Source of the DNA: CAWGJF01 sp963822905
GTDB taxonomy: Bacteria > Bacteroidota > Ignavibacteria > Ignavibacteriales > Ignavibacteriaceae
DNA length: 64,000 bases
Direction: 5' to 3'
Assembly: GCA_963822905.1 (NCBI GenBank)
Contig: CAWGJF010000001.1
Location: 1,612,001-1,676,000, forward strand
The notes under the pieces were generated by a model. The model did not search any database. It worked only from the letters and a program-made list of their open reading frames with translations, and was not told where the DNA came from. The translations under genes and the position numbers were made by a program. Below, one piece after another: positions 1-8,568 of this stretch (position 1 is its first letter; the number at the start of each line of letters is the position of its first letter).

Positions 1-1085
1 AGAGTATTATTCCGAGGACGAATCAGCCTGTCATAACGGGAATAATCAGATGTTGTTGAATAATGAAAAGCATATTGGAATGCCCATCGATCAACAGGCT
101 GGAATAATATTTTTTGCATAAAGTTTAGCTGGTTATATCCGGTTTCAATTTGTTCTTTCGGATCCGGATTAACAAGCACAGGATCTCGACCATTTATCCT
201 GGTTTGATAAGTTGGTCTTAAAAAATCAACCGGTCCGTTTGAACCCATTACGAGATTATCAAAATCACTGTATGTAACACTTGTAAGAAATCCCAGGTTT
301 TGTAAACCTATATTGAAATGCAGATGTCCGGTTTTTTCAAAATCAGCAGAAGAAAATCTCGTCATCGCTCCTGCATTAAAAACTAAATTTTCGCCAGATG
401 CCAGTCTGGGTGACAAAGTATGAAAATTCATTACACCGGCAATCGCATCGCTACCAAAGATTACTGAACCGGGTCCGAAAATAACTTCAGTGTGATCCAG
501 GGAGTTTGCATCAAGTGAGATTACATTTTGCAGATTCCCGCTTCTGAAAATTGCTGTGTTCATTCTTACGCCATCAACTGCAATCAATAAACGGTTAGTT
601 GCAAAACCGCGTATCATCGGGCTGCCACCCCCGAGCTGACTTTTCTGGATAAACACATTACCCGACATTCCAAGCATATCTGCAGTAGTTTGCGGATTTT
701 CAAAATCAACATCACGCGGGGTAATAACTTCAATCGTATTTGGGATTTCACTTTTATTTTCCTCCCACCGGTTTGAACTGACAACTACATTGTCAAGAGA
801 TATAGTAGTTTGAGTCATCAACACAATAAAATTATCTTCTTCCAATCTTGAATACATAACTTCGATTCTTTCATAACCAATCAGGCGGAAGATTATCAGT
901 TTCTCTTTATCAAGTCTGATAATATCAACCTTGCCATTAGAGTTTGTTAATACTGCACGGTTCGGATCCGAATTATAAACTGATACAAGTTCAAGTGGGT
1001 TTTGTGTGTCCCGATCTTTAACAGTAACTATTTGAGAAAACAAGGGAATATTCAATAAGAATATCAATAATAGAAATGTTTTCAT
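1..1085 (-). CDS. TonB-dependent outer membrane receptor, partial (C-terminus outside window)
   Basis: The reading frame stays open from the ATG at 1085 to the window edge, about 361 codons. The product starts with a signal peptide ending LNIPLFSQ, then a carboxypeptidase-regulatory-like domain (about residues 20-105). A TonB plug follows with the motifs MIRGFATNRLLIAVDGVRMN and VIFGPGSVIFGSDAIAGVMN. The plug resembles the haemoglobin/transferrin/lactoferrin-type receptor family, so haem or iron uptake is a reasonable guess, but the substrate is inferred. Most of the 22-strand barrel is missing because the window ends. A small membrane protein gene (1180-1725) lies directly upstream on the same strand, and the two probably share a promoter. 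Confidence 0.88.
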   Translation of the reverse strand, partial: MKTFLLLIFLLNIPLFSQIVTVKDRDTQNPLELVSVYNSDPNRAVLTNSNGKVDIIRLDKEKLIIFRLIGYERIEVMYSRLEEDNFIVLMTQTTISLDNVVVSSNRWEENKSEIPNTIEVITPRDVDFENPQTTADMLGMSGNVFIQKSQLGGGSPMIRGFATNRLLIAVDGVRMNTAIFRSGNLQNVISLDANSLDHTEVIFGPGSVIFGSDAIAGVMNFHTLSPRLASGENLVFNAGAMTRFSSADFEKTGHLHFNIGLQNLGFLTSVTYSDFDNLVMGSNGPVDFLRPTYQTRINGRDPVLVNPDPKEQIETGYNQLNFMQKILFQPVDRWAFQYAFHYSTTSDYSRYDRLIRPRNNT

Positions 1086-1179
1086 TTTAATTCCTTTGAC
1101 TAATTTGCAATAGTTTTGATTTAGCAGCAGAAATCTTACTGCGAAACAATTTTTGTTTTGAATAATAAAGGGAATAAAA

Positions 1180-1725
1180 TTATGAGCGGGGAGGCGGAGT
1201 GATTAAAAATTGTACACCGTCTAACATGTGGTTGGAATTGTAAACAATAAAATAGTTCTCATCCAAGGAATTACATGGCTTAGTTCCAATCTCAGGAGGT
1301 ATTGAATAAAACTGGTTTAAGGAAATGCTTAATCCTTCTAAGTCTTTTTCTTTGTTTGGATCTTCATTTATTAGCTTATTGAAATATTTATCGAAGTAAG
1401 TGTATAGTGCAGATTCATTTTCATCCTCAATACAATACAAGTAAACAGAATCACCTAGAAATTCTTTTTTCACAACATCATACATTTTATTTTGTTGCCT
1501 GAATTCATCGTCTTCAATCCATTGAATTCCAATTTCACCTGGATGGAATTCGCTTTTCTCAAAACTAAATAACACTAATTCAGTTTCCGATATATCGTCC
1601 AGCATTACTTCTAAAATCTCAGTTCTGTATTTTGTCTGAAATATTTTAAATATAGCAAACTGAATTACTCCGTGAGAGATTATCAGGAATAACATACTAA
1701 CTGAAATGATTTCTTTTATTCTCAT
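1180..1725 (-). CDS. Small membrane-anchored hypothetical protein, paralogue of the gene at 1910-2428
   Basis: This 181-residue protein has one hydrophobic N-terminal segment (about residues 8-27), either an uncleaved signal or a membrane anchor. The rest is soluble and rich in acidic residues. It shares with its divergent neighbour the core KMYD followed by YCI(E/Q)DE(N/K)E, and both end in a proline run (TPPPRS here, TPPPKIA there). I recognise no named family. It sits 94 bp upstream of a TonB receptor on the same strand, which suggests an accessory role in the same uptake system. That role is inference from position only. Confidence 0.65.
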   Translation of the reverse strand: MRIKEIISVSMLFLIISHGVIQFAIFKIFQTKYRTEILEVMLDDISETELVLFSFEKSEFHPGEIGIQWIEDDEFRQQNKMYDVVKKEFLGDSVYLYCIEDENESALYTYFDKYFNKLINEDPNKEKDLEGLSISLNQFYSIPPEIGTKPCNSLDENYFIVYNSNHMLDGVQFLITPPPRS

Positions 1726-1909
1726 TATGAAATATTTTAATTGGATTTTTAAAGAATAAAAAGAATACCGAAATTTATTCTAATTCATAAAGATAAAACA
1801 TTACCTGGATAATTCACACAAATACGAATCTGTTTTTAAACTGTTTAATATGAGATGTGGAATTGACATCTCAATTTTATATTTTTGAGTAATACAATTT
1901 CTCATTTTT
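1726..1909. promoter_or_regulatory. Divergent promoter region between two small-protein/TonB-receptor cassettes
   Basis: This AT-rich gap of 184 bp separates two divergently transcribed paralogues that each precede a TonB receptor. Promoters for both directions must lie here, unless the receptors have their own. I could not assign a convincing -33/-7 pair or an operator by eye. Confidence 0.4.
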
Positions 1910-2428
1910 ATGTGTAGAATCATTTCTATACTTCTTTCCTTCCTTATCATTTTAAATTCCAGCGGTTACGTCTTTATCTATATTGAACGATTAGCAAGTA
2001 ATAAACAAAAGATGGAATTATTGATTTCATCGCAAAAGAATTTATCATTGTTCGAAAAATTTATATTTACTGAAAAGGAATTTTCAAGTAAAATAAAATG
2101 GCATAGTAAAATCGAATTTGAACTGAATGGGAAGATGTATGATATTGCCAAGGTAAATAAAACTAATGAAAGGGTTATAGTTTATTGTATCCAGGATGAA
2201 AAAGAAGATGAGCTTATTTCATCTTTTGAAAAAGTGAATAAAACTAATTCCGAAAAAGATAAATTACATTTTACACAGACTTATAATACTTCCAATCTTA
2301 TTGCAGTTGAGAATAAATTATTTTTATCGGAAAAGATAAGGAATGTGACTGCACTTTCTGGAGATTATTTTAATAATTACCGTTCAGTTTTCTTACAATC
2401 CCCAACACCTCCCCCAAAGATAGCTTAG
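1910..2428 (+). CDS. Small membrane-anchored hypothetical protein, paralogue of the gene at 1180-1725
   Basis: This 172-residue protein has an N-terminal hydrophobic segment (about residues 4-25) and a mostly polar, lysine-rich body. The core GKMYDIAK and YCIQDEKEDEL aligns with its divergent paralogue, and the tail SPTPPPKIA echoes the paralogue's TPPPRS. No known domain is recognisable. It lies 130 bp upstream of the TonB receptor at 2559, mirroring the arrangement on the other strand. Small proteins with proline-ended tails next to TonB receptors occur in Bacteroidota, but I cannot name a function. Confidence 0.65.
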   Translation: MCRIISILLSFLIILNSSGYVFIYIERLASNKQKMELLISSQKNLSLFEKFIFTEKEFSSKIKWHSKIEFELNGKMYDIAKVNKTNERVIVYCIQDEKEDELISSFEKVNKTNSEKDKLHFTQTYNTSNLIAVENKLFLSEKIRNVTALSGDYFNNYRSVFLQSPTPPPKIA

Positions 2429-2558
2429 CTTTATCGTTACAGAACCAGTTACTAATAATTTTAAGCTGAATTAACAAACTGAAATAATCTTTGTAATGTT
2501 AATTCCGGTGGTTTCAAATTATGAAACTTAAATACTAATTTCTCAAAGGGGACTTAAA

Positions 2559-4655
2559 ATGAAAAAATACGTTGTTCTACTAATTAATTTATTCTTCTTT
2601 GTTCCATCTCTTCATGCTCAGAATCAAAATGTTGATACTGTAAAATATTCGTTACCCGAAAATGTTATTATAACTGCATCACGAACCAGTATGACTTTAA
2701 AAGAAACTCCATTTGCTATTGGACTAGTTGATAGAACTTTTATAAATACTTTATCAAGATCTGTTTCGATGGATGAAGCATTAAAACTTGTTCCCGGAGT
2801 TAAGATAGATAACCAGGCAAATGGAAACAGGCTTCATTTATCTATCAGAGGTCAAGGTATTCTAACTGAAAGAGGAATCAGGGGGATTAAACTTTTGCTT
2901 GATGGGATTCCGATTAATGATCCTACAGGATTCGCTCCGGATTTTTTTGATGTTGATTTAAATACAGTCGAAAGAATTGAAGTTTTAAGAGGAAGTGCTG
3001 CTTCAATCTATGGAGCAAGTGCTTCAGGAGGAATTGTAAATATCACAACTCAAAATTCACCTGATGTTCCGTTATATGGTGACGTTGACGGCAGCGTTGG
3101 ATCAAATAATTTTTGGAAACTACACGGACAGTTTGGTGGTAATGTTAATGATATAAATTACAGTGTATCTTTTTCCAGGACACTTGGTGATGGATATAGA
3201 GATCATACCCATTTCTGGGGAAATATAGTTTATGCACACGCGAACTTTACGCCTGTAAATAATGTAAAAATTACCCCGATTTTTGGATATACCCATTTTT
3301 ATCATGAAAATCCTGAAGGTATAAATATGGAGCAATATAACCAGGATCCCAAACAGGCAAATCCTGATGCTGTTCCCTATAATGAATATTTAGAAACTGA
3401 ACGAGCAACAGAAGGACTCACAGGGTCAATAATTTTTGGTAAAAGTGAAGTTCAATTTAACGGTTATGTGAAACGAACAAAGTTTACTGAAGCTAATAAT
3501 CATACTTTCAATTACAGAATAATAACCACGCCCGGTGCTTCCTTACAGTATTCAATAAACTTTGGAGACGAAAAAGATTTTCTACAAAATAGAATCATTC
3601 TTGGTTCTGATCTTCAATGGCAAAATATTGATGAACATAGAGTAGATAACATTTTTACGGTGCCGGGAGATACAATAAGATCTAAAGAAAAAATTGAACA
3701 ATCCGGGTTAGGAATGTTTGCTATGGATCAAATTAAAATCGGGAAACAATGGAGTATTGTACTCAACCTGAGATATGATCAAATAAATAATAAACTCACT
3801 GATGAATTAAAAAATCCATATGATGCTTCCGGAAGTGCAGATTTTTCAAAAACAACAGGACGAATTGGATTGGTCTATAATCCTTTTGAGAAACTAGGTT
3901 TTTATGCAAACTGGGGACAGGGATTTCTTCCTCCTGCTACAGAGGAGTTAGCACAAAATCCTGATAACTTTGGAGGTTTTAATACTCATCTAACTTATGC
4001 AACTTCAAATAGTGTAGAATTGGGTATGCGGACTACAATTCTTGATAATGCTTATTTTGATATTGCAGGATTTTACCTTGCAACTGAAAATGATTTTGAT
4101 CGCTATCGAATTCAGGATTCTCTCAGAAACCAGGAAACATTTTACAGGAATGCTGGATCGAGTCACAGGTTCGGATTAGAGTTTTATGGAAAGTATACCC
4201 CTGTTATGAATTTCAATTTACAACTTTCATATACTTACTCTGATTTTAAATATTCGAACACTTCTTCAATACAAGTGATAATGGATGATCCAACCATCAT
4301 AAAGTATATAGAAGATGGAAATTATTTACCTAATTCACCAATGCATCAGTTGTATCTTGATGCAGAATACGATTTTACAAGTGGAGTATTTGTTGGACTT
4401 GCTGCAGAAACCGTCGGTAAAACTTTTATTGATGGTGCAAATATTGAATCAGAGGCAGCACCTGGTTATACACTGATCAATGCTAGAGTAGGGTATGATT
4501 GGAATATTGGAGGTATTTCGGGATTGCTAATGTTAACCGGCAAAAATCTGGCTGACATAAAATATATTGCGTTTACTGAACCAGATCCCGGCGGAAATGC
4601 TTACCAACCAGGTTCAGGAAGAGAGTTTTTCGTCAGTGCCAAAATCAAACTGTAA
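2559..4655 (+). CDS. TonB-dependent outer membrane receptor
   Basis: The 698-residue protein has a signal peptide ending SLHA, then a plug domain (about residues 35-160). Visible plug motifs are LHLSIRGQG, LLLDGIPIND and IEVLRGSAASIYGASASGGI. The remainder is rich in aromatic beta strands and closes with EFFVSAKIKL, the usual barrel end with a terminal hydrophobic residue. A GGGG-rich Shine-Dalgarno-like stretch precedes the ATG. Siderophore, metal or vitamin import across the outer membrane is the family role; the ligand is unknown. It is related to the receptor at 4811, so the pair probably arose by duplication. Confidence 0.9.
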   Translation: MKKYVVLLINLFFFVPSLHAQNQNVDTVKYSLPENVIITASRTSMTLKETPFAIGLVDRTFINTLSRSVSMDEALKLVPGVKIDNQANGNRLHLSIRGQGILTERGIRGIKLLLDGIPINDPTGFAPDFFDVDLNTVERIEVLRGSAASIYGASASGGIVNITTQNSPDVPLYGDVDGSVGSNNFWKLHGQFGGNVNDINYSVSFSRTLGDGYRDHTHFWGNIVYAHANFTPVNNVKITPIFGYTHFYHENPEGINMEQYNQDPKQANPDAVPYNEYLETERATEGLTGSIIFGKSEVQFNGYVKRTKFTEANNHTFNYRIITTPGASLQYSINFGDEKDFLQNRIILGSDLQWQNIDEHRVDNIFTVPGDTIRSKEKIEQSGLGMFAMDQIKIGKQWSIVLNLRYDQINNKLTDELKNPYDASGSADFSKTTGRIGLVYNPFEKLGFYANWGQGFLPPATEELAQNPDNFGGFNTHLTYATSNSVELGMRTTILDNAYFDIAGFYLATENDFDRYRIQDSLRNQETFYRNAGSSHRFGLEFYGKYTPVMNFNLQLSYTYSDFKYSNTSSIQVIMDDPTIIKYIEDGNYLPNSPMHQLYLDAEYDFTSGVFVGLAAETVGKTFIDGANIESEAAPGYTLINARVGYDWNIGGISGLLMLTGKNLADIKYIAFTEPDPGGNAYQPGSGREFFVSAKIKL

Positions 4656-4686
4656 CTTGTTAATACTTTTTACAGTTTAACCTCGA

Positions 4687-4720
4687 TTCCGGGTCAATAA
4701 TTATTGATCCGGAAATTGTT
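4687..4720 (+). terminator. Putative intrinsic terminator after the TonB receptor
   Basis: The arms TTCCGGGTCAAT and ATTGATCCGGAA pair over 12 bp with one G-T wobble around a short AATT loop. They are followed by a weak T-rich stretch. The hairpin lies 32 bp after the stop at 4655. The poor T tract lowers confidence; it may instead protect the 3' end of the mRNA. Confidence 0.45.
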
Positions 4721-4810
4721 TATTCATCCAAATGATATTTTCATAAAAGAGCGTTAACTTTCACTGTTAAAAATTGATGTATTTAATTTCTAAAATCTAC
4801 AGGCGATGAA

Positions 4811-6931
4811 TTGAAAACCGTTTTTGTTTTTATTTTATTACTAACCTTAATCTTCCCGGCTCAAATTTTATCACAGGACGAAAAGAAAGTTGAAGCCGAT
4901 TCACTTGAATATGGCTTGGAAGAAGTAACTGTTGTAGGAACTCGTACTAAAGAGAAAATAATTGATATTCCATATTCTGTTTTCAGTGTTGAGAAGCAGG
5001 AACTTTCGTACGGCAAAAAAGTTTCTGCTAGAAATGTACTTGCAGATGTTCCGGGTTTGTTTCTACAATCAAGATATGGGAATCATGATCTGAGGGTTTC
5101 GATAAGAGGATTCGGAAACAGGTCGAGCACAGGAATAAGAGGTGTTAGAATTTTACAGGATGGAATACCTGAATCAGAGCCTGATGGTGAAACTGTAATT
5201 GATGCTGTTGATTTTACTTCGCTTCGTGGAGTTGAAGTTGTAAAAGGAAATCTTTCATCTTTATATGCAAATGCTCCTGGCGGAGTGATTGATTTCAAAA
5301 CTGACTACCTTTTTAATGATAACTATGCAGCAACTTTTAATCAGGTTGGAAAGTTTGGATTCCGGCAAAACGGATTTAAAGTTGGATTGAGAAACAATGA
5401 CAATCGTTTTTTCCTTTCTTATTATTACAGAAATCTTGATGGATACAGAAAACATAGTGAAGAATATCAACACCTGGTTAATACTGTTTATGAAGGCTAC
5501 CTGGGGACAAGATCAAGCATAACTTTATTAGGAAATTTTGTGGATGGTTTTAACAGGTTGCCCGGACCATTAACAAAAGAGGAATATGGTACTGACCAGT
5601 ACATGGCAAGCCCAATTGCGGTTGCACAGGATTTCAGAAGATTAACAAAAAAAGGCAGACTGGCAGTTAAGTACCAAACTGGTTTTGGCGGACCGGATGA
5701 AAATGAACTTGAAATTGTTGGATATGGTGGAATAAAAGAATTAACAAAAACTGACAATGAATTTTATACACTTTCAACCCGTTATTCACTTGGGAGTTTA
5801 ATTCGTTATGCGAACCGAGGTCATATCTTAAATTTTCCAAATACATTTACCGGTGGTTTCGATTTTGCATTTCAAAGCGGACCAATAAGCTCTTTTGAAA
5901 ATATTGGTGGCAACAGGGGAATATCTGTTGAAAATTCGAGTGATGCTAGTGTTAACAATATTGGATTTTATTTCCTGGATCATCTTGATATTGTAGAAAA
6001 TAAACTTGGGATCTTTCTTTCAAGCAGATATGATATAAGCACTTTTAAAAGAGACAAATACATTCCTTTTGGTTCAAATGATTCTTCACGCGTTTTCACA
6101 GGTTTGACTCCAAAGATTGGAATAAATTATAAACTATTTTCAGATATTGCTCTTTACACTTCATATGGAATTAGTTATGATTATCCCGCATTAAGTGAAC
6201 TGGATAACAATAGGTTTACATCCAATTCATCGTATACATTGAACCCCGATCTTGACCCGCAAAAATCTCAAAACTTTGAAGTTGGAATAAAAGGAAATAT
6301 TCTTAACACTGAATCCGAGTTTATGAGAAAAGTTATTTTTGATATAACATTTTTTCATTATTTAATTGATGACGCAATTGTTCCTTATAATTTTAATCAA
6401 ACAGTATTCTTTAGTAATGCAGCTAAAACCAAACGAACTGGGATTGAAGTTGGAGTCAAAACACATCCGTTTGAGGAAACTGAAATGGTTGTGAATTATA
6501 CTTTTACCAATTTTAAATATGACAGATATTCAACTGTGAATCACACACCGACCGGAGATGAAACGGTTAATTATTCAGGCAATTACGAAGCTTCTGTTCC
6601 AAAACAAATTGTAAATTTTATCTTCAATTACGAATTCGAAGTCAGTGATGATATCTCCGGTTTACTGCAATGGGATTGTGATTATATCGATAAGATTTAT
6701 GTCGATGATGCAAATACTGAAACTGCTTCAGCATATTTTTATGGAAATATTATGACCGGACTGACTTATCAGAATGAACAATTCAGTACTGTGTTTTATG
6801 CCGGAGTCTATAATATATTTGATAAAAAATATGTCGGGTTTGTTAACATAAATGATTTTTTTGGAAGATATTATGAAACAGGTGAACCCCGAAGTTTCTA
6901 TATGGGATTAAATATTAATTTGAAATTATAA
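4811..6931 (+). CDS. TonB-dependent outer membrane receptor (TTG start)
   Basis: The 706-residue product has a signal peptide (LIFPAQILSQ), a plug with SIRGFGNRSSTGIRGV, ILQDGIPESEPDGE and VEVVKGNLSSLYANAPGG, and a beta-barrel ending YMGLNINLKL. It resembles FecA-like iron-complex receptors. The start is read as TTG at 4811: the frame has a stop at 4784 and no ATG or GTG before the signal peptide, while the nearby ATG at 4806 opens a two-codon frame that stops at once. Only 9 bp separate the end from the T9SS protein at 6941, so these are probably cotranscribed. Confidence 0.88.
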   Translation: MKTVFVFILLLTLIFPAQILSQDEKKVEADSLEYGLEEVTVVGTRTKEKIIDIPYSVFSVEKQELSYGKKVSARNVLADVPGLFLQSRYGNHDLRVSIRGFGNRSSTGIRGVRILQDGIPESEPDGETVIDAVDFTSLRGVEVVKGNLSSLYANAPGGVIDFKTDYLFNDNYAATFNQVGKFGFRQNGFKVGLRNNDNRFFLSYYYRNLDGYRKHSEEYQHLVNTVYEGYLGTRSSITLLGNFVDGFNRLPGPLTKEEYGTDQYMASPIAVAQDFRRLTKKGRLAVKYQTGFGGPDENELEIVGYGGIKELTKTDNEFYTLSTRYSLGSLIRYANRGHILNFPNTFTGGFDFAFQSGPISSFENIGGNRGISVENSSDASVNNIGFYFLDHLDIVENKLGIFLSSRYDISTFKRDKYIPFGSNDSSRVFTGLTPKIGINYKLFSDIALYTSYGISYDYPALSELDNNRFTSNSSYTLNPDLDPQKSQNFEVGIKGNILNTESEFMRKVIFDITFFHYLIDDAIVPYNFNQTVFFSNAAKTKRTGIEVGVKTHPFEETEMVVNYTFTNFKYDRYSTVNHTPTGDETVNYSGNYEASVPKQIVNFIFNYEFEVSDDISGLLQWDCDYIDKIYVDDANTETASAYFYGNIMTGLTYQNEQFSTVFYAGVYNIFDKKYVGFVNINDFFGRYYETGEPRSFYMGLNINLKL

Positions 6932-6940
6932 AAAGCGAGA

Positions 6941-8551
6941 ATGACAGTGATTTATATACTAACTTTGTTGCTATTGCTGATTCCTTTCGTAGGGTTTTCA
7001 CAAATAGAATTGGACTTACAAAAAACAATGATATTTCCCAGTCCTGAAGGATATACTCAAACCGAACCAATTGCAACTTATCATCCTGCAAATAGTTCAT
7101 TTATTTTTGCAAGTGCGGTTACATTTAAAGTGGGCTCTCTCTTCAAAAGTGAAGGAATTTATATCTCTACCGATGGCGGTTATACATGGACAGGTAATGA
7201 TACTTGTACTGGTTCGTCAATATACAACCATGGTGGAGATCCCGGAGTCATAGTTACGCAAAATAATCGATTAGTTTTATCACATATAGCATTATCTCCA
7301 ATCACCGGTATGTATTCAAATTATTCTGATGATTCTGGAAAAACCTGGTCACCAAATAATGAAATTACCAGTAATCAAACTGGGGATAAAGGTACAATTG
7401 CAATTGATCATTCGCCTCAAAGCAACTTTAATGGAAGAATATATCTTTCATGGACCGATGTCTCATCAACATCACCTGCTCTTTGTTCATATTCGTCTAA
7501 TGAAGGTGAAACCTGGAGTACTCCAGTGATTATTAATCCTAATCCACCACAACGTTGTATTGGTGGTTCAGTTGAAACTTCAAATGATGGTAATGTTTAT
7601 GTAACATGGTCAGGTATTTCTTCAAGCTTTAATTTAGATTTTGCAGGTCTTGGAATTTCTACTGACGGAGGTGAAACCTGGACAAATCAACAAAATATTT
7701 TTGATATTAATGCAATATATGGGTTGCTTCCTCAAAAAAGTAATATTTTAATTAACGGACTTCCTCAAATTGTAGTTGATAAGAGTGGAGGGAGCATGAA
7801 TGGATGGCTTTATATTGTTACAACTGAAATCAACAAACTTCCAGCAGGTAGTGATCCGGATATAATTCTTCACCGATCAACTGATAATGGTAATACTTGG
7901 TCTCCAGGTATTCGCGTAAATCAGGATGCTTTAAACAATGGTAAAATACAATATTTCCCTTATCTTGATGTTGATCCCTATGGAAACCTGAATATTTTGT
8001 TTTATGATGATAGAAATACTACTTCAGATTCTGCGAGTGTATTCCTTACCCGTTCAACAGATGGCGGAGATAGCTGGACTGAATTCGAAATAGCAAGTAC
8101 AACATTTAAACCTAAGCCAATTGCTGGCGGTTCATCAAATTACCAGGGAGACCACATTGCACTTATTTCAAATGATTACCAATTAAATGCATTTTGGATG
8201 GCAGACTATACAGGAATTTACCAGGTTTGGTCTGCAGTTATTGATATGAATGTCCTTGGAGTTAATGAAAATAAAAATCAACAGCCAACTTCATTTCAAT
8301 TATCTCAGAATTATCCAAATCCTTTTAACCCAACTACCAGTATGCAATACTCAATAGGCAGTGGGCAATTTGTTACCTTAAAAGTTTATGATGTCCTCGG
8401 AAGAGAAGTAGTAACACTGGTTAATGAAGAAAAACCGGCGGGTGAATATGAAGTTGAATTCAAAGCTTCAAAACTTCCAAGCGGAATATATTTCTATCGG
8501 TTAAAGGCAGGCAATTTTGTTGAAACAAAAAAGATGATTTTACTTAGATAA
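6941..8551 (+). CDS. Secreted Asp-box (BNR/sialidase-like propeller) protein with T9SS sorting domain
   Basis: The 536-residue protein has a signal peptide (PFVGFSQ) and six Asp-box motifs such as STDGGYTWTG, SDDSGKTWSP and RSTDGGDSWTE, the signature of a sialidase-type beta-propeller. The catalytic arginine triad of true sialidases is not evident, so enzymatic activity is not claimed. The last 80 or so residues form a T9SS type A sorting domain: QNYPNPFNPTT, then VYDVLGREVVTLV, then SGIYFYRLKAG and TKKMILLR. It should be exported across the outer membrane by T9SS. It sits between a TonB receptor (9 bp upstream) and another T9SS cargo gene (17 bp downstream). Confidence 0.87.
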   Translation: MTVIYILTLLLLLIPFVGFSQIELDLQKTMIFPSPEGYTQTEPIATYHPANSSFIFASAVTFKVGSLFKSEGIYISTDGGYTWTGNDTCTGSSIYNHGGDPGVIVTQNNRLVLSHIALSPITGMYSNYSDDSGKTWSPNNEITSNQTGDKGTIAIDHSPQSNFNGRIYLSWTDVSSTSPALCSYSSNEGETWSTPVIINPNPPQRCIGGSVETSNDGNVYVTWSGISSSFNLDFAGLGISTDGGETWTNQQNIFDINAIYGLLPQKSNILINGLPQIVVDKSGGSMNGWLYIVTTEINKLPAGSDPDIILHRSTDNGNTWSPGIRVNQDALNNGKIQYFPYLDVDPYGNLNILFYDDRNTTSDSASVFLTRSTDGGDSWTEFEIASTTFKPKPIAGGSSNYQGDHIALISNDYQLNAFWMADYTGIYQVWSAVIDMNVLGVNENKNQQPTSFQLSQNYPNPFNPTTSMQYSIGSGQFVTLKVYDVLGREVVTLVNEEKPAGEYEVEFKASKLPSGIYFYRLKAGNFVETKKMILLR

Positions 8552-8568
8552 TAAATTATTAAACCAGA

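Noticed and set aside
6941..8551. Calling the Asp-box protein a sialidase
   Set aside because: Asp-boxes only show a propeller fold; the catalytic arginine triad and nucleophile Tyr context are not evident.
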